A DNA stretch of 64,000 nucleotides from Methylobacterium haplocladii. Its GTDB lineage: Bacteria; Pseudomonadota; Alphaproteobacteria; Rhizobiales; Beijerinckiaceae. The notes under the pieces are model-generated. The model searched no databases. It had not been told where the DNA came from and saw nothing but the letters and a program-made list of their open reading frames with translations. A program made the position numbers and the translations under genes. How positions within the stretch are numbered: the first letter of the stretch is position 1; the number at the start of each line of letters is the position of its first letter. The stretch lies in assembly GCF_007992175.1 (NCBI RefSeq), contig NZ_BJZT01000035.1, positions 39,531-103,530 on the forward strand, in the 5' to 3' direction. Of this stretch, positions 29,887 through 40,777 are shown one piece after another.

Positions 29887-31968
29887 ATGACCAAACTTCT
29901 CGTCGACGGCATCGAGGTCGATGTTCCGGCCGATTACACCCTACTGCAGGCCTGCGAGATCGCGGGCGCGGAGATCCCGCGCTTCTGCTTCCACGAACGG
30001 CTGTCGATCGCCGGCAATTGCCGGATGTGCCTCGTCGAGCTGAAGGGTGCGCCGAAGCCCGTGGCCTCGTGCGCCTATGCGGTGAAGGATTGTCGCCCCG
30101 GCCCGAACGGCGAGCCGCCGGAGGTGCTGACACGATCCGGAACCACGAAGAAGGCGCGGGAGGGGGTGATGGAGTTCCTCCTCATCAACCACCCGCTCGA
30201 TTGCCCGATCTGCGACCAGGGCGGCCATTGCGACCTGCAGGATCAGGCGATGGCCTACGGGGTCGACTCGACGCGCTATCAGGAGAACAAGCGCGCGGTC
30301 GAAGAGAAATACATCGGCCCGCTGGTGCGTACGGCGATGAACCGCTGCATCCACTGCACCCGCTGCGTGCGCTTCCTGGCCGAAGTTGCCGGCGTGCCGG
30401 ATCTCGGCGCGATCGGGCGCGGCGAGGACATGGAGATCACCAGCTATCTCGAGAACGCCATGGGCTCGGAGCTGCAAGGCAACGTCGCCGACCTCTGCCC
30501 GGTCGGGGCTTTGGTGCCGAAGCCGCAGAGCTACGACTTCCGCCCTTGGGAGCTGTCCAAGACCGATTCCATCGACGTGATGGATGCGGTCGGCTCGGCG
30601 ATTCGGGTCGATGCGCGCGGCCGCGAGGTCATGCAGATCGGGCCGCGGGTCAACGAGGACATCAACGAGGAGTGGATCTCCGACAAGACCCGGCAGGTGG
30701 TTGACGGCCTACGCATGCAGCGCCTCGATCGACCGTTCCTGCGCGAGAACGGCCGCCTGCGTCCGGCCTCCTGGGGTGAGGCCTTTTCGGCGATTGCCGC
30801 CAAGGTGAAGGGCGCCGACCCAAAGCGCATCGGTGCGCTCGTGGGCGATCTCGCCGGCGTCGAGGAGATCTTTGCGCTCAAGCAGCTCATGAGCTCGGTT
30901 GGAACGGCGAATATCGATGCCCGGCAGGCCGGCGAAAAAATCGATCCGGTCTGGGGACGCGCGGCCTACACGCTGAGCGCGACCATCCCCGGCATCGAAC
31001 AGGCCGATGCGATCCTCCTGATCGGCACGAACCCGCGGCTCGAAGCCTCGCTGCTGAACGTCCGTATCCGCAAGCGCTGGCGTATGGCGCCGCTCGCGGT
31101 CGGCGTGATCGGCGAGGATGCCGACCTGACCTACCCGCACGTCTATCTCGGCGCCGGAACGGACACGCTCTCCGAACTCGCCGCCGGCAAGCACAGCTTT
31201 TCGGAGGTGTTGTCGAAGGCCGAGCGTCCGCTGGTCATCGTTGGCAGCGCCGCGCTTTCGCGGGCGGACGGCGCGGCCGTGCTTTCGGCGGCAGCGTCGC
31301 TCGCCAAGGGCATCGGCGCGGTCACAACCGATTGGAACGGCTTTGCGGTGCTCCACACAGCCGCGGCGCGCGTCGGCGCGCTCGATCTCGGTTTCGTGCC
31401 GGGGGAGGGCGGTCTCGACGTCGCCGGTATGATCGCGCCGGGCGCGCTCGACGTGATCTTCAACCTCGGCGCGGACGAGGTCGAGATCGCAGCTGGCGCC
31501 TTCGTGGTCTACCAAGGCACCCACGGCGACCGCGGTGCCATGCGCGCGGACGTGATCCTGCCGGGCGCGGCCTACACGGAAAAATCGGCGACTTTCGTGA
31601 ACACGGAAGGCCGCGTGCAGATGACGAACCGCGCCGGCTTCCCGCCGGGGGATGCCCGCGAGGACTGGGCGATCCTGCGCGCTCTGTCCGACGTGCTGGG
31701 CCACCGGCTGCCCTATGACTCGTTGGGTGCGCTGCGACGCGCGCTCTACGCCGCGCATCCGCATCTGGCGGGCATCGACGCGGTGAAGCCGAGCGACCTC
31801 GCGGCGAGTCTCGAGACCCTGGCGGGTCTCGGCGGCAGCCTCGGCAGGGAGGCCTTCGGGCCGGCCGTCGCCGACTTCTACATGACGAACCCGATTGCCC
31901 GCGCCTCGCGCGTGATGGCGGAATGTTCGAGCGTCGCCCACGGGCGCGTGCTCCAGGCGGCCGAGTGA
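29887..31968 (+). CDS. nuoG: NADH-quinone oxidoreductase subunit G
   Basis: The 693-residue 75-kDa subunit has an N-terminal [2Fe-2S] ferredoxin domain ([19 protein letters not shown]) and the His-Cys3 cluster segment in [19 protein letters not shown]. Two further cluster sites are in [13 protein letters not shown] and [12 protein letters not shown] long domain related to molybdopterin oxidoreductases follows, without visible cofactor-binding residues. It carries electrons from NuoE/F toward NuoI. Confidence 0.96.
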   Translation: MTKLLVDGIEVDVPADYTLLQACEIAGAEIPRFCFHERLSIAGNCRMCLVELKGAPKPVASCAYAVKDCRPGPNGEPPEVLTRSGTTKKAREGVMEFLLINHPLDCPICDQGGHCDLQDQAMAYGVDSTRYQENKRAVEEKYIGPLVRTAMNRCIHCTRCVRFLAEVAGVPDLGAIGRGEDMEITSYLENAMGSELQGNVADLCPVGALVPKPQSYDFRPWELSKTDSIDVMDAVGSAIRVDARGREVMQIGPRVNEDINEEWISDKTRQVVDGLRMQRLDRPFLRENGRLRPASWGEAFSAIAAKVKGADPKRIGALVGDLAGVEEIFALKQLMSSVGTANIDARQAGEKIDPVWGRAAYTLSATIPGIEQADAILLIGTNPRLEASLLNVRIRKRWRMAPLAVGVIGEDADLTYPHVYLGAGTDTLSELAAGKHSFSEVLSKAERPLVIVGSAALSRADGAAVLSAAASLAKGIGAVTTDWNGFAVLHTAAARVGALDLGFVPGEGGLDVAGMIAPGALDVIFNLGADEVEIAAGAFVVYQGTHGDRGAMRADVILPGAAYTEKSATFVNTEGRVQMTNRAGFPPGDAREDWAILRALSDVLGHRLPYDSLGALRRALYAAHPHLAGIDAVKPSDLAASLETLAGLGGSLGREAFGPAVADFYMTNPIARASRVMAECSSVAHGRVLQAAE

Positions 31969-31975
31969 GGACCCG

Positions 31976-32998
31976 ATGACCGGTCTTGAAACCCTCGGCA
32001 CCGTCCTGCTGCTCGCGCTGAAGAGCTTCGTGCTGCTCGCGGCACTGCTCGTCTTCATCGCCTATGCGCTGCTCGCCGACCGCAAGATCTGGGCGGCGGT
32101 GCAGCTCCGGCGCGGCCCGAACGTCGTAGGGCCGTTCGGGCTGTTCCAGTCCTTCGCCGACCTCCTGAAGTTCGTGCTGAAGGAGCCGGTCATTCCGGCC
32201 GGCGCCAACAAGGCGATCTTCCTGCTCGCGCCGATGGTCTTCGCGACGCTGGCGCTGGCGAGCTGGGCGGTGATTCCTCTGGCCGACGGCTGGGCCATCG
32301 CCGACATCAATGTCGGCATCACCTACATCTTCGCGATCTCGTCGCTCGGCGTCTACGGCGTCATCATGGGCGGCTGGGCCTCGAACTCGAAATACGCGTT
32401 CCTCGGCGCGCTGCGCTCGGCCGCGCAGATGATCTCCTACGAGGTCTCGCTCGGCTTCGTGATCATCTGCGTGCTGCTCTGCGCCGGCTCGCTGAACCTC
32501 TCGCGCATCGTCATGGCGCAGGACACATCGCTCGGCATCCTGGGCTGGTACTGGCTCTGGCTGTTTCCGATGTTCATCGTGTTCTTCATCTCGGCGCTGG
32601 CCGAGACGAACCGCCCCCCCTTCGATCTGCCTGAGGCCGAATCGGAGCTCGTGGCCGGGTACATGGTCGAGTATTCCTCGACGCCCTACCTGCTGTTCAT
32701 GCTCGGCGAGTACGTGGCGATCATGACCATGTGTGCGCTCGGAACCGTGCTGTTCCTCGGCGGCTGGCTCTCGCCGATCCCGTTCGCACCCTTCACCTGG
32801 GTGCCGGGCCTGATCTGGTTCGCGCTGAAGGCGAGCTTCCTGTTCTTCATGATCGCGATGGTGAAATCCATCGTGCCCCGCTACCGCTACGACCAGCTCA
32901 TGCGGCTCGGCTGGAAGGTCTTCCTCCCGCTTTCGCTCGTGTCCGTCGTCGTCGTCGCGTTCGTCCTGAAACTCACCGGCCTCGCGCCGGGCGCATGA
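31976..32998 (+). CDS. nuoH: NADH-quinone oxidoreductase subunit H
   Basis: The 340-residue membrane protein has about eight helices. The signature segments are [42 protein letters not shown] and [30 protein letters not shown]. It forms the floor of the quinone chamber and starts the proton path. It starts 7 bases after nuoG. Confidence 0.97.
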   Translation: MTGLETLGTVLLLALKSFVLLAALLVFIAYALLADRKIWAAVQLRRGPNVVGPFGLFQSFADLLKFVLKEPVIPAGANKAIFLLAPMVFATLALASWAVIPLADGWAIADINVGITYIFAISSLGVYGVIMGGWASNSKYAFLGALRSAAQMISYEVSLGFVIICVLLCAGSLNLSRIVMAQDTSLGILGWYWLWLFPMFIVFFISALAETNRPPFDLPEAESELVAGYMVEYSSTPYLLFMLGEYVAIMTMCALGTVLFLGGWLSPIPFAPFTWVPGLIWFALKASFLFFMIAMVKSIVPRYRYDQLMRLGWKVFLPLSLVSVVVVAFVLKLTGLAPGA

Positions 32999-33011
32999 GA
33001 AGGATCGCGCC

Positions 33012-33500
33012 GTGAAGCTCGATCAGGTCGCCCAGAGCCTGCTGCTCAAGGAGTTCGTGTCGGGGCTGATCCTCGGCATGAAGTACTTCTTCAAGCCGAA
33101 GGCCACGATCAACTACCCCTTCGAGATGGGCCATCGCGGCCCGCGCTTCCGCGGGGAGCATGCGCTGCGCCGCTATCCCAACGGCGAGGAGCGCTGCATC
33201 GCCTGCAAGCTCTGCGAGGCGATCTGCCCGGCTCAGGCCATCACCATCGAGGCGGGCCCGCGCCGCAACGACGGCACGCGGCGCACGACCCGTTACGACA
33301 TCGACATGGTGAAGTGCATCTATTGCGGCATGTGCCAGGAGGCTTGTCCCGTCGACGCCATCGTCGAGGGGCCGAATCTCGAATTCTCCGTCGAGACCCG
33401 CGAAGAGCTGCTCTACGACAAGGACAAGCTGCTCCTGAACGGCGACCGCTGGGAGCGTGAGATCGCGAAGAATCTCGCGGCGGACGCGCCCTATCGCTGA
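33012..33500 (+). CDS. nuoI: NADH-quinone oxidoreductase subunit I
   Basis: The 162-residue 23-kDa-type protein has two classical ferredoxin motifs, [16 protein letters not shown] and [16 protein letters not shown]. They bind clusters N6a and N6b, which feed cluster N2 in NuoB. Translation starts at GTG 33012, with a GAGAAGGA tract upstream. The following 121-base gap is the largest in the operon. Confidence 0.97.
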   Translation: MKLDQVAQSLLLKEFVSGLILGMKYFFKPKATINYPFEMGHRGPRFRGEHALRRYPNGEERCIACKLCEAICPAQAITIEAGPRRNDGTRRTTRYDIDMVKCIYCGMCQEACPVDAIVEGPNLEFSVETREELLYDKDKLLLNGDRWEREIAKNLAADAPYR

Positions 33501-33587
33501 GACGCGCCGGGGGCGCTGTTGTGCCCTGCACACCCGAGTTCTATAGACGGGCCGCCTCCCGCCGGCCCCTGGCCCTGAGGCAGAAGG

Positions 33588-33606
33588 AGCCGCTGTTTCA
33601 GCGGCT
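33588..33606 (+). promoter_or_regulatory. Perfect hairpin in the nuoI-nuoJ gap
   Basis: AGCCGCTG-TTT-CAGCGGCT forms an 8-bp stem with a 3-base loop, 15 bases before the nuoJ ATG. It partly includes an AAGGAG tract. It has no T-run. It could be an mRNA processing site, a translational control element or a leftover repeat. Confidence 0.45.
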
Positions 33607-33621
33607 GACGCTGATCACCGC

Positions 33622-34242
33622 ATGACCGCAGCCGCCGCCTTCTTCTACCTGTTCGCAGGCTTCGCGATCGCCAGCGGATTCATGGTGATCGCCGCCCGTA
33701 ATCCCGTCACCTCGGTGCTGTTCCTGATCCTGGCGTTCGTAAACGCCGCGGGCCTGTTCGTGCTGATGGGCGCCGAATTCCTCGCAATGATTCTCGTCGT
33801 CGTCTATGTCGGCGCGGTGGCGGTGCTGTTCCTGTTCGTCGTGATGATGCTCGACGTCGACTTCGCTGCGCTCCGCCAGGGCTTCCAGCAATACCTGCCC
33901 ATCGGCGGCCTGATCGGCGCGATCTTCGCGATCGAGCTCATCCTGGTCGTCGGCTCCTGGACGATCGATCCGGGCATCGTGCGCACGCCGATCGGCTCGA
34001 ACGCCGCGAGCGAGGGACTCACGAATACGCAGGCGTTGGGCCGCGTGCTCTATACGGAATACGCCTACTTCTTTCAGATCGCCGGGTTGGTGCTCCTCGT
34101 CGCGATGATCGGCGCCATCGTCCTGACGCTGCGCGATCGTCCCGGCGTCAAGCGCCAGAACATCGCCGTCCAGAACGCGCGAACGCAGGAGATGGCGGTC
34201 GAGAACCGGAAGGTGCCCTCACGCCAGGGCGTGGAGGTCTAG
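33622..34242 (+). CDS. nuoJ: NADH-quinone oxidoreductase subunit J
   Basis: The 206-residue membrane protein has five helices, including [53 protein letters not shown], the NuoJ/ND6 signature with the pi-bulge helix. It belongs to the proton-translocation E-channel region. There is no clear ribosome site close to the ATG; the nearest purine tract is in the hairpin at 33588. Confidence 0.96.
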   Translation: MTAAAAFFYLFAGFAIASGFMVIAARNPVTSVLFLILAFVNAAGLFVLMGAEFLAMILVVVYVGAVAVLFLFVVMMLDVDFAALRQGFQQYLPIGGLIGAIFAIELILVVGSWTIDPGIVRTPIGSNAASEGLTNTQALGRVLYTEYAYFFQIAGLVLLVAMIGAIVLTLRDRPGVKRQNIAVQNARTQEMAVENRKVPSRQGVEV

Positions 34243-34246
34243 CGCC

Positions 34247-34552
34247 ATGATCGGTCTCAGCCATTACCTTACCGTCGCCGCGATCCTGTTCACGCTCGGC
34301 GTGCTCGGCATCTTCATCAACCGCAAGAACGTCATCGTGATCCTGATGTCGATCGAGCTGATCCTGCTCGCGGTGAACATCAACCTCGTGGCGTTCTCCA
34401 CCCATCTCGACGACATCACGGGGCAGGTCTTCGCCCTGTTCGTGCTGACGGTGGCCGCGGCCGAGGCCGCGATCGGGCTCGCCATCCTGGTGGTGTTCTT
34501 CCGCAACCGCGGCTCCATCGCCGTCGAGGACGTGAGCATGATGAAGGGCTGA
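34247..34552 (+). CDS. nuoK: NADH-quinone oxidoreductase subunit K
   Basis: The 101-residue protein has three helices with the conserved membrane glutamates in [17 protein letters not shown] and [21 protein letters not shown]. It is part of the proton path, equivalent to ND4L. It lies 4 bases after nuoJ. Confidence 0.97.
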   Translation: MIGLSHYLTVAAILFTLGVLGIFINRKNVIVILMSIELILLAVNINLVAFSTHLDDITGQVFALFVLTVAAAEAAIGLAILVVFFRNRGSIAVEDVSMMKG

Positions 34553-34601
34553 CCGGCTCCCGCCGTCCCTTCGTCCGCCTGCTGCGAGGCCGCACAGAAC
34601 C

Positions 34602-36701
34602 ATGTATCACGCGATCGTCTTCCTCCCCCTGATCGGCGCCTTGATCGCCGGCCTGTTCGGCCGCTTCATCGGCGCGCGGGTCAGCGAGTACGTGACGACG
34701 AGCTGTCTCGCTTTTGCCTGCCTGATCGCCTGGGGGGCGTTCTTCATCGTCACCGGCGAGGGCGGCCATGCCGAGCGTGTGCAGGTGGCACAGTGGTTCT
34801 CGGCCGGGGACCTGAACGTCGACTGGGCCTTCAAGATCGACACGCTGACCTGCGTGATGCTCGTCGTCGTCACCACGGTGTCGACGCTCGTGCACCTCTA
34901 CTCCGTCGGCTACATGGAGGAGGATCCGCACCGGCCGCGCTTCTTCGCCTACCTTTCGCTGTTCACCTTCGCCATGCTGATGCTGGTGACGGCGGACAAC
35001 CTCGTGCAGATGTTCTTCGGCTGGGAAGGCGTCGGCCTCGCCTCCTACCTGCTGATCGGCTTCTGGTACGAGAAGCCCTCGGCCAACGCTGCCGCGATGA
35101 AGGCCTTCATCGTCAACCGCGTCGGCGATTTCGGCTTCTCGCTCGGCATCTTCCTGGTCTTCGTCCTGACCGGCTCGGTCTCGTTCGACGCGATCTTCGC
35201 CAATGCGCCCGCCTTGAAGGACGCGACGTTCCACTTCCTCGGTTACGACTGGAACGCCCTGACGCTGGCCTGCCTGCTGCTGTTCATGGGCGCCATGGGT
35301 AAGTCGGCGCAGTTTCTCCTGCACACATGGCTGCCGGATGCGATGGAGGGCCCGACCCCGGTCTCCGCGCTCATCCACGCCGCCACCATGGTGACGGCCG
35401 GCGTGTTCATGGTGGCGCGCCTGTCGCCGCTGTTCGAGCTTGCGCCGGTCGCGCTCTCGGTGGTGACGATCATCGGCGGCATCACCGCGTTCTTCGCGGC
35501 GACGATCGGGCTGGTGCAGAACGACATCAAGCGGGTCATCGCCTATTCGACCTGCTCGCAACTCGGCTACATGTTTGTCGGCCTCGGCGTCGGCGCCTAC
35601 GCCACCGGCGTGTTCCACCTCTTCACCCACGCCTTCTTCAAGGCGCTGCTGTTCCTCGGGGCCGGCTCGGTCATCCACGCGATGCACCACGAGCAGGACA
35701 TGCGGAACATGGGGAATCTCCGCCGCTACATCCCCTTCACCACGGCGATGATGACGATCGGCACTCTCGCGCTGATCGGCTTCCCCTACACCGCCGGCTA
35801 CTACTCGAAGGACGCGATCATCGAGGCGGCCTACATGTCCGACCGCCCCGGCCACGTCCTCGCCTTCCTGGCGACCGTGATCGCGGCTTTCATGACCTCG
35901 TTCTATTCCTGGCGTCTGTTCTTCCTCACCTTCGAGGGGCCGGCCCGCTGGGGTGCCGCGGCGCATCACGACGCGCATGCCCATCACGCGCACGAGGCCG
36001 ACGGCAAGCCCGGCCATACCGAGGGCGCGGCGCATGACGATCATGGCTCGAATGTCGAGCCCGCCCACAAAAGCGACGTGGTGCCGGATCACGCCACGGG
36101 CGATCATGGCCACGGGCACGACCACACCCCGCACGAGAGCCCGCTGGTGATGACGATCCCGCTCGCGGTGCTCGCCTTCGGCGCGCTGTTCGCCGGCGTG
36201 ATCTTCAAGGACCGCTTCATCGGCGAGGGAATGGACGAATTCTGGGGCCACGCCCTGGCGCATTCCGAAAACCACATCATGCACAAGATCCACGAGGCGC
36301 CGGGCTGGGTCTCGGCCTCGCCGTTCATCATGCTGGTGGCGGGCTTCGTGCTGGCCTTCTGGATGTATATCCGCCGGCCCGAACTGCCGCACATCCTCGC
36401 CGAGCAGCAGCCGAGCCTGTACCGCTTCCTGCTCAACAAGTGGTACTTCGACGAACTCTACGACCGCATCTTCGTCCGCCCGGCCAAGAACTTCGGCCTC
36501 TTCCTCTGGAAGGAGGGCGACGGGCGGATCATCGACGGGATGGGTCCTGACGGCATCTCGGCGCGCGTCGTCGACGTGACCCGCGGCGTGGTCCGTCTCC
36601 AGACCGGCTACGTCTACCACTACGCCTTCGTCATGCTGGTGGGCGTCGCCGGCTTGATCACCTGGTACATGATCACCGGCACGGCCGGGGGAGCCCATTG
36701 A
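34602..36701 (+). CDS. nuoL: NADH-quinone oxidoreductase subunit L, with histidine-rich loop
   Basis: The 699-residue antiporter-like subunit has the proton-path helices [43 protein letters not shown] and [35 protein letters not shown], and the long C-terminal lateral helix. Residues about 448-513 form a hydrophilic loop with 16 histidines ([22 protein letters not shown]). The stop overlaps the nuoM ATG by one base. Confidence 0.96.
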   Translation: MYHAIVFLPLIGALIAGLFGRFIGARVSEYVTTSCLAFACLIAWGAFFIVTGEGGHAERVQVAQWFSAGDLNVDWAFKIDTLTCVMLVVVTTVSTLVHLYSVGYMEEDPHRPRFFAYLSLFTFAMLMLVTADNLVQMFFGWEGVGLASYLLIGFWYEKPSANAAAMKAFIVNRVGDFGFSLGIFLVFVLTGSVSFDAIFANAPALKDATFHFLGYDWNALTLACLLLFMGAMGKSAQFLLHTWLPDAMEGPTPVSALIHAATMVTAGVFMVARLSPLFELAPVALSVVTIIGGITAFFAATIGLVQNDIKRVIAYSTCSQLGYMFVGLGVGAYATGVFHLFTHAFFKALLFLGAGSVIHAMHHEQDMRNMGNLRRYIPFTTAMMTIGTLALIGFPYTAGYYSKDAIIEAAYMSDRPGHVLAFLATVIAAFMTSFYSWRLFFLTFEGPARWGAAAHHDAHAHHAHEADGKPGHTEGAAHDDHGSNVEPAHKSDVVPDHATGDHGHGHDHTPHESPLVMTIPLAVLAFGALFAGVIFKDRFIGEGMDEFWGHALAHSENHIMHKIHEAPGWVSASPFIMLVAGFVLAFWMYIRRPELPHILAEQQPSLYRFLLNKWYFDELYDRIFVRPAKNFGLFLWKEGDGRIIDGMGPDGISARVVDVTRGVVRLQTGYVYHYAFVMLVGVAGLITWYMITGTAGGAH

Positions 36702-38236
36702 TGCTCGGCCTCGGCATCCTCTCCGGCCTGCTCATCGTCCCGCTCTGCGGCGCGGCTTTCATCCTGACGCTGGGTGACGAGACCGAGGCCGTGAAGCGCA
36801 ACGCCCGCTGGGCGGCGCTGATCACGACCATCGTCACCTTCCTGCTCTCGCTCGCCGCCTGGGCGCGCTACGACATCGCGTCCCCGAGCTTCCAGCTCGT
36901 CGAGACCCATTCGTGGCTTGCTGAGACGATAAAGTTCAAGCTCGGCGTCGACGGCTTCTCGATGCCGCTGATCCTGCTGACGACCTTCCTGATGCCCTTT
37001 TGCATCGGCGCCTCATGGCGCTCGATCGACGTGCGGGTAAAGGAGTACTTCGTCGCCTTCCTCGTGCTCGAAACCACGATGATCGGCGTCTTTCAGGCCC
37101 TCGATCTGGTGCTGTTCTACCTATTCTTCGAGGCCGGCCTGATTCCGATGTTCCTCATCATCGGCATCTGGGGCGGCAAACGGCGCATCTACGCGAGCTT
37201 CAAGTTCTTCCTCTACACCCTGCTCGGCTCGGTCCTGATGCTGCTCGCCATCATGGCGATGTACTGGGAGGCCGGGACCACCGACATCCCGACGCTGCTG
37301 ACGCACCGCTTCCCGGTCCACATGCAAACCTGGCTGTGGCTCGCGTTCTTCGCCTCCTTCGCCGTGAAGATGCCGATGTGGCCGGTCCATACCTGGTTGC
37401 CCGATGCCCACGTCGAGGCGCCTACGGCAGGATCGGTGATCCTGGCCGGTATCCTGCTGAAGATGGGCGGCTACGGCTTCATCCGGATCTCGCTTCCGAT
37501 GCTGCCGGACGCCTCGGCCTACTTCGCGAACTTCGTGTTCGCGCTCTCGGTGGTGGCGATCATCTTCACCTCGCTCACCGCGATGATGCAGACCGACATC
37601 AAGAAGCTGATCGCCTATTCGTCCGTCGCCCATATGGGCTTCGTGACGCTCGGACTGTTCACGCTCAACGAGCAGGGCATCCAGGGCGCGCTGTTCCTGA
37701 TGATCTCGCACGGCATCGTCTCAGGCGCGCTCTTCCTCTGCGTCGGCGTGGTCTACGACCGGATGCACACGCGTGAGATCTCGGCCTATGGCGGCCTCGT
37801 GAAGCGGATGCCGCTCTACGCCGCCGCGATGATGGTCTTCACCATGGCCAATGTCGGCCTGCCCGGCACCTCGGGCTTCGTCGGCGAGTTCCTGGCGATG
37901 ATGGGGGCCTTCAAGGCCAACCCGATGGTCGCGTTCTTTTCGGTGTTCGGCATCATCCTCTCGGCCGGCTACGCCCTCTGGCTCTACGCCCGGGTGATCT
38001 ACGGGAAGCTGGAAAAGCCGAACCTCCAGGGCATCTTGGATCTCGACCTCCGCGAAAAGATCATCATCGCGCCGCTCGTCGCGCTGACGATCTGGTACGG
38101 CGTCCATCCCGCGCCGATCCTCGAGACCTTCGCGCCCTCCACCGAAGCGCTCATGGTCAACATGAAGACCGCCCTCTCCAATACGCAGGCGGCCGAACGC
38201 GCGGTCGCGGGCAAGGCCGAGGTCGCCGCGCGATGA
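36701..38236 (+). CDS. nuoM: NADH-quinone oxidoreductase subunit M
   Basis: The 511-residue antiporter-like membrane subunit has [59 protein letters not shown], and the key lysine/glutamate helices. The ATG at 36701 overlaps the nuoL stop as TGATG, with a GGGGGAG ribosome site upstream; a TTG codon at 36698 is a less likely start. Confidence 0.97.
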   Translation: MLGLGILSGLLIVPLCGAAFILTLGDETEAVKRNARWAALITTIVTFLLSLAAWARYDIASPSFQLVETHSWLAETIKFKLGVDGFSMPLILLTTFLMPFCIGASWRSIDVRVKEYFVAFLVLETTMIGVFQALDLVLFYLFFEAGLIPMFLIIGIWGGKRRIYASFKFFLYTLLGSVLMLLAIMAMYWEAGTTDIPTLLTHRFPVHMQTWLWLAFFASFAVKMPMWPVHTWLPDAHVEAPTAGSVILAGILLKMGGYGFIRISLPMLPDASAYFANFVFALSVVAIIFTSLTAMMQTDIKKLIAYSSVAHMGFVTLGLFTLNEQGIQGALFLMISHGIVSGALFLCVGVVYDRMHTREISAYGGLVKRMPLYAAAMMVFTMANVGLPGTSGFVGEFLAMMGAFKANPMVAFFSVFGIILSAGYALWLYARVIYGKLEKPNLQGILDLDLREKIIIAPLVALTIWYGVHPAPILETFAPSTEALMVNMKTALSNTQAAERAVAGKAEVAAR

Positions 38237-39678
38237 TCACGCATCTCCACTCCGTGTTGCCGTCGATCGGCCCGCTGCTGCCGGAGATCATCCTCTCGGT
38301 CGGCGTGCTGGTGCTGATCCTCTACGGCGCCTTCCGCGGCGACCGCTCGGTCGAGGGCGTCAATGTCGGCGCGCTGATCCTGCTGATCCTGACGTTCTTC
38401 GTGGTCATTTCCGGACAGGGTAAGGTCGTCACCCTGTCCGGCTCGTTCATCTCCGACAATTTTTCGCGGATCATGAAGGCGCTGATCCTGATCGGATCGG
38501 CGGCCACTATTCTGCTGTCCCGCGACTACTTCCAGCGCCAGCGTATCGACCGCTTCGAGTATCCGTTGCTGATCGTTCTCTGCACCATCGGCATGATGGT
38601 CATGGCCTCGGCCAACGACCTGATCGCGCTCTATCTCGGGCTCGAACTGCAGTCGCTCGCCGCCTACGTGATCGCCGCCTTCAACCGCGACGACGTGAAG
38701 TCGACGGAAGCCGGCCTGAAGTATTTCGTGCTCGGTGCGCTCTCCTCCGGCATGCTGCTCTACGGCGCCTCGCTGGTCTACGGCTTCACCGGCACGGTCT
38801 CGTTCCCCGGGATCGTCACGGCGCTGAACGGCGAACCCGCGGGCTTCGGTATCATTCTGGGCATCGTCTTCGTGGCCGCCGGCGTCTGCTTCAAGCTCGC
38901 CGCCGTGCCGTTCCACATGTGGACGCCCGACGTCTACGAGGGCTCGCCAACGCCGGTGACGGCCTTCTTCGCCTCGGCGCCGAAGATGGCCGCCATGGCG
39001 ATGACGGTGCGCGTCTTCATCGGCGCTTTCCCGGACGTCACCGCGGTCTGGCAGCAGATCATCGTCTTCGTCGCCATTGCCTCGATGGCGCTCGGCTCCG
39101 TCGCGGCGATCGGCCAGACGAACATCAAGCGACTGCTCGCGTATTCTTCCATCGGCAACGTGGGCTACGCGCTCATCGGCCTCGCGGCCGGCTCCGAGGA
39201 GGGCATCCGCGGCGTGGTGATCTACATGATCATCTATCTCGCGATGACGCTCGGCGCCTTCGCAGTGCTGCTGGCGCTGCGGCGCAAGAACCAGATGTTC
39301 GAGACGATCGACGACCTCTCGGGCCTCTCGCGCACGCATCCGTGGCTGGCCTTCAGCCTTGCAGCGATGATGTTCTCCCTTGCCGGCATCCCGCCGCTCG
39401 CCGGGTTCTTCGCGAAGTTCTACGTCTTCGCTGCGGCGATCAAGGCGGGACTGGTGACGCTCGCGGTCATCGGTGTGGTGACCAGCGTGGTCGGCGCGTT
39501 CTACTACCTGCGCCTCGTCAAGGTGATGTATTTCGACGAGCCCAAGGCGCCCTACGAGCCGATGGATCCGGGCCTGCGTATCGTGCTTGGACTGTCGAGT
39601 GCCGTGGTCGTTCTGTTTTTCCTGGCACCGGCTCCGCTTGTGTCGGCGGCCGGTGCGGCGGCCAAGTCGCTGTTCTAA
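38233..39678 (+). CDS. nuoN: NADH-quinone oxidoreductase subunit N
   Basis: The 481-residue third antiporter-like subunit shows [49 protein letters not shown] and [34 protein letters not shown]. It overlaps nuoM by 4 bases (ATGA). It ends the 14-subunit operon; a palindromic repeat lies between it and birA. Confidence 0.97.
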   Translation: MITHLHSVLPSIGPLLPEIILSVGVLVLILYGAFRGDRSVEGVNVGALILLILTFFVVISGQGKVVTLSGSFISDNFSRIMKALILIGSAATILLSRDYFQRQRIDRFEYPLLIVLCTIGMMVMASANDLIALYLGLELQSLAAYVIAAFNRDDVKSTEAGLKYFVLGALSSGMLLYGASLVYGFTGTVSFPGIVTALNGEPAGFGIILGIVFVAAGVCFKLAAVPFHMWTPDVYEGSPTPVTAFFASAPKMAAMAMTVRVFIGAFPDVTAVWQQIIVFVAIASMALGSVAAIGQTNIKRLLAYSSIGNVGYALIGLAAGSEEGIRGVVIYMIIYLAMTLGAFAVLLALRRKNQMFETIDDLSGLSRTHPWLAFSLAAMMFSLAGIPPLAGFFAKFYVFAAAIKAGLVTLAVIGVVTSVVGAFYYLRLVKVMYFDEPKAPYEPMDPGLRIVLGLSSAVVVLFFLAPAPLVSAAGAAAKSLF

Positions 39679-39702
39679 GCGGTGGAGGCTTCGCTTCCGC
39701 TC

Positions 39703-39800
39703 GTCATTCCGGGGCTCGCCAAAGGCGAGAATCCGGAATCCACCCAATACGCTGTGGCCAGTCGTGGGTTCCGGGTTCCGCTGCGCGGCCCCGGAATGAC
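39703..39800 (+). repeat. 98-bp dispersed palindromic repeat, copy 1 (family I)
   Basis: This element starts GTCATTCCGGGGCTCGCC and ends CGGCCCCGGAATGAC, so its ends are inverted copies. It matches the reverse complement of 47394-47491 along its full length with only a few differences. It lies between nuoN and birA. Confidence 0.85.
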
Positions 39801-39849
39801 GAGAGTGGGTTTCGGTGCAGGTGTTTTACACTTGGCAAAGTACTAGGGC

Positions 39850-40758
39850 ATGGCGTTTCGGCTCAGCCCGGAGGCCCGGGCCGCAGGCTATCGCCTGCAC
39901 GCGCACGACGTCCTCGGCTCCACCAACACCGAGGCGCTGGAGCAGGCGCGTGCCGGTGAGGCCGGCCCGCTCTGGGTGGTGGCTCATCGGCAGAGCGAGG
40001 GCCGGGGCCGGCGCGGCTCGGCCTGGGTCTCGCCCGAGGGCAATCTCGCCGCGAGCCTGCTTTTTCCGATCGCCGGCGTGGCACCGGACGACGTCGCGAC
40101 GCTAGGCTTCGTCGCCGGACTGGCGCTGATTAATGCGCTTGACGATGTTGCTCTGCAGGGAGCCGCCGGGCGCTCTCCTCCCCCTTGCGGGGAGGCGGTA
40201 AGAGGTGGGGGTGGTTCCGCCGGGCTCGGCCGTCCAAGCGGAGCCACCCCCACTCTCGATCCCTCCCCACAAGGGGCAGGGAAGGTATCTCATCGAGCCG
40301 CGTCGTTTCAGCTGAAATGGCCGAATGACGTTCTTGCGTCCGACAAAAAGCTCGCCGGCATCCTGCTGGAAGCCGAGGGCCGGCGTGCGGTCGTCATCGG
40401 CTTCGGCATCAACGTGCTGGCGGTGCCCGAAGGTTTGCCGTATGCGGCGACGTCCCTTGCTGCGCTGGGCTGCGCCGCGGATGCTGCGGCCGTGCTCGAT
40501 GCGCTGTCGCGCCGGTTTGTGGAAGCGGCCCGGATCTGGAACAAGGGGCACGGATTTTCGAGCGTCCGGCAGCGCTGGCTACAGCGCGCCGCCGGGATCG
40601 GGGCGCCCGTCACGGTGCGCCTGCCCGACAGGACGCTCAACGGTCTTCACGACGGAATCGACGAGAGGGGGCGGCTCATGATCCTCGCCCCGGATGGAAT
40701 GACGCATACCGTGACGGCGGGCGAGGTGCACTTTGGAAGTGCCGCGACGGCGGCTTGA
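39850..40758 (+). CDS. birA: Biotin-[acetyl-CoA-carboxylase] ligase with in-frame palindromic insertion
   Basis: The 302-residue enzyme lacks the DNA-binding domain of E. coli BirA and only ligates biotin to carboxylases. It has HDVLGSTNTEALEQA, HRQSEGRGRRGSAWVSPEGNL (the biotinyl-AMP loop), QLKWPNDVLASDKKLAGILLEAEG and the C-terminal SH3-like domain. Residues about 108-146 (GRSPPPCGEAVRGGGG...PQGAGK) are not family-like and come from the palindromic repeat at 40173-40286. This insert sits between two conserved parts, so the gene remains open and may still be functional. It is 19 bases upstream of rnj. Confidence 0.9.
   Translation: MAFRLSPEARAAGYRLHAHDVLGSTNTEALEQARAGEAGPLWVVAHRQSEGRGRRGSAWVSPEGNLAASLLFPIAGVAPDDVATLGFVAGLALINALDDVALQGAAGRSPPPCGEAVRGGGGSAGLGRPSGATPTLDPSPQGAGKVSHRAASFQLKWPNDVLASDKKLAGILLEAEGRRAVVIGFGINVLAVPEGLPYAATSLAALGCAADAAAVLDALSRRFVEAARIWNKGHGFSSVRQRWLQRAAGIGAPVTVRLPDRTLNGLHDGIDERGRLMILAPDGMTHTVTAGEVHFGSAATAA
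40173..40286 (+). repeat. 114-bp palindromic element inside birA (family II)
   Basis: The left half (TCCTCCCCCTTGCGGGGAGG, later GAGGTGGGGGTGGTTCCGC) pairs with the inverted right half (CTCCCCACAAGGGG preceded by GCGGAGCCACCCCC). The element keeps the birA frame and adds about 38 codons. Confidence 0.8.
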
Positions 40759-40777
40759 ACTTGGACACAAGAAAAAA

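Noticed and set aside
29587..30133. Minus-strand ORFs over the nuoF-nuoG junction
   Set aside because: They are antisense shadows of complex I genes with no ribosome sites or domains.
36698..36700. TTG as the nuoM start
   Set aside because: The adjacent ATG at 36701 fits the usual TGATG overlap with nuoL.
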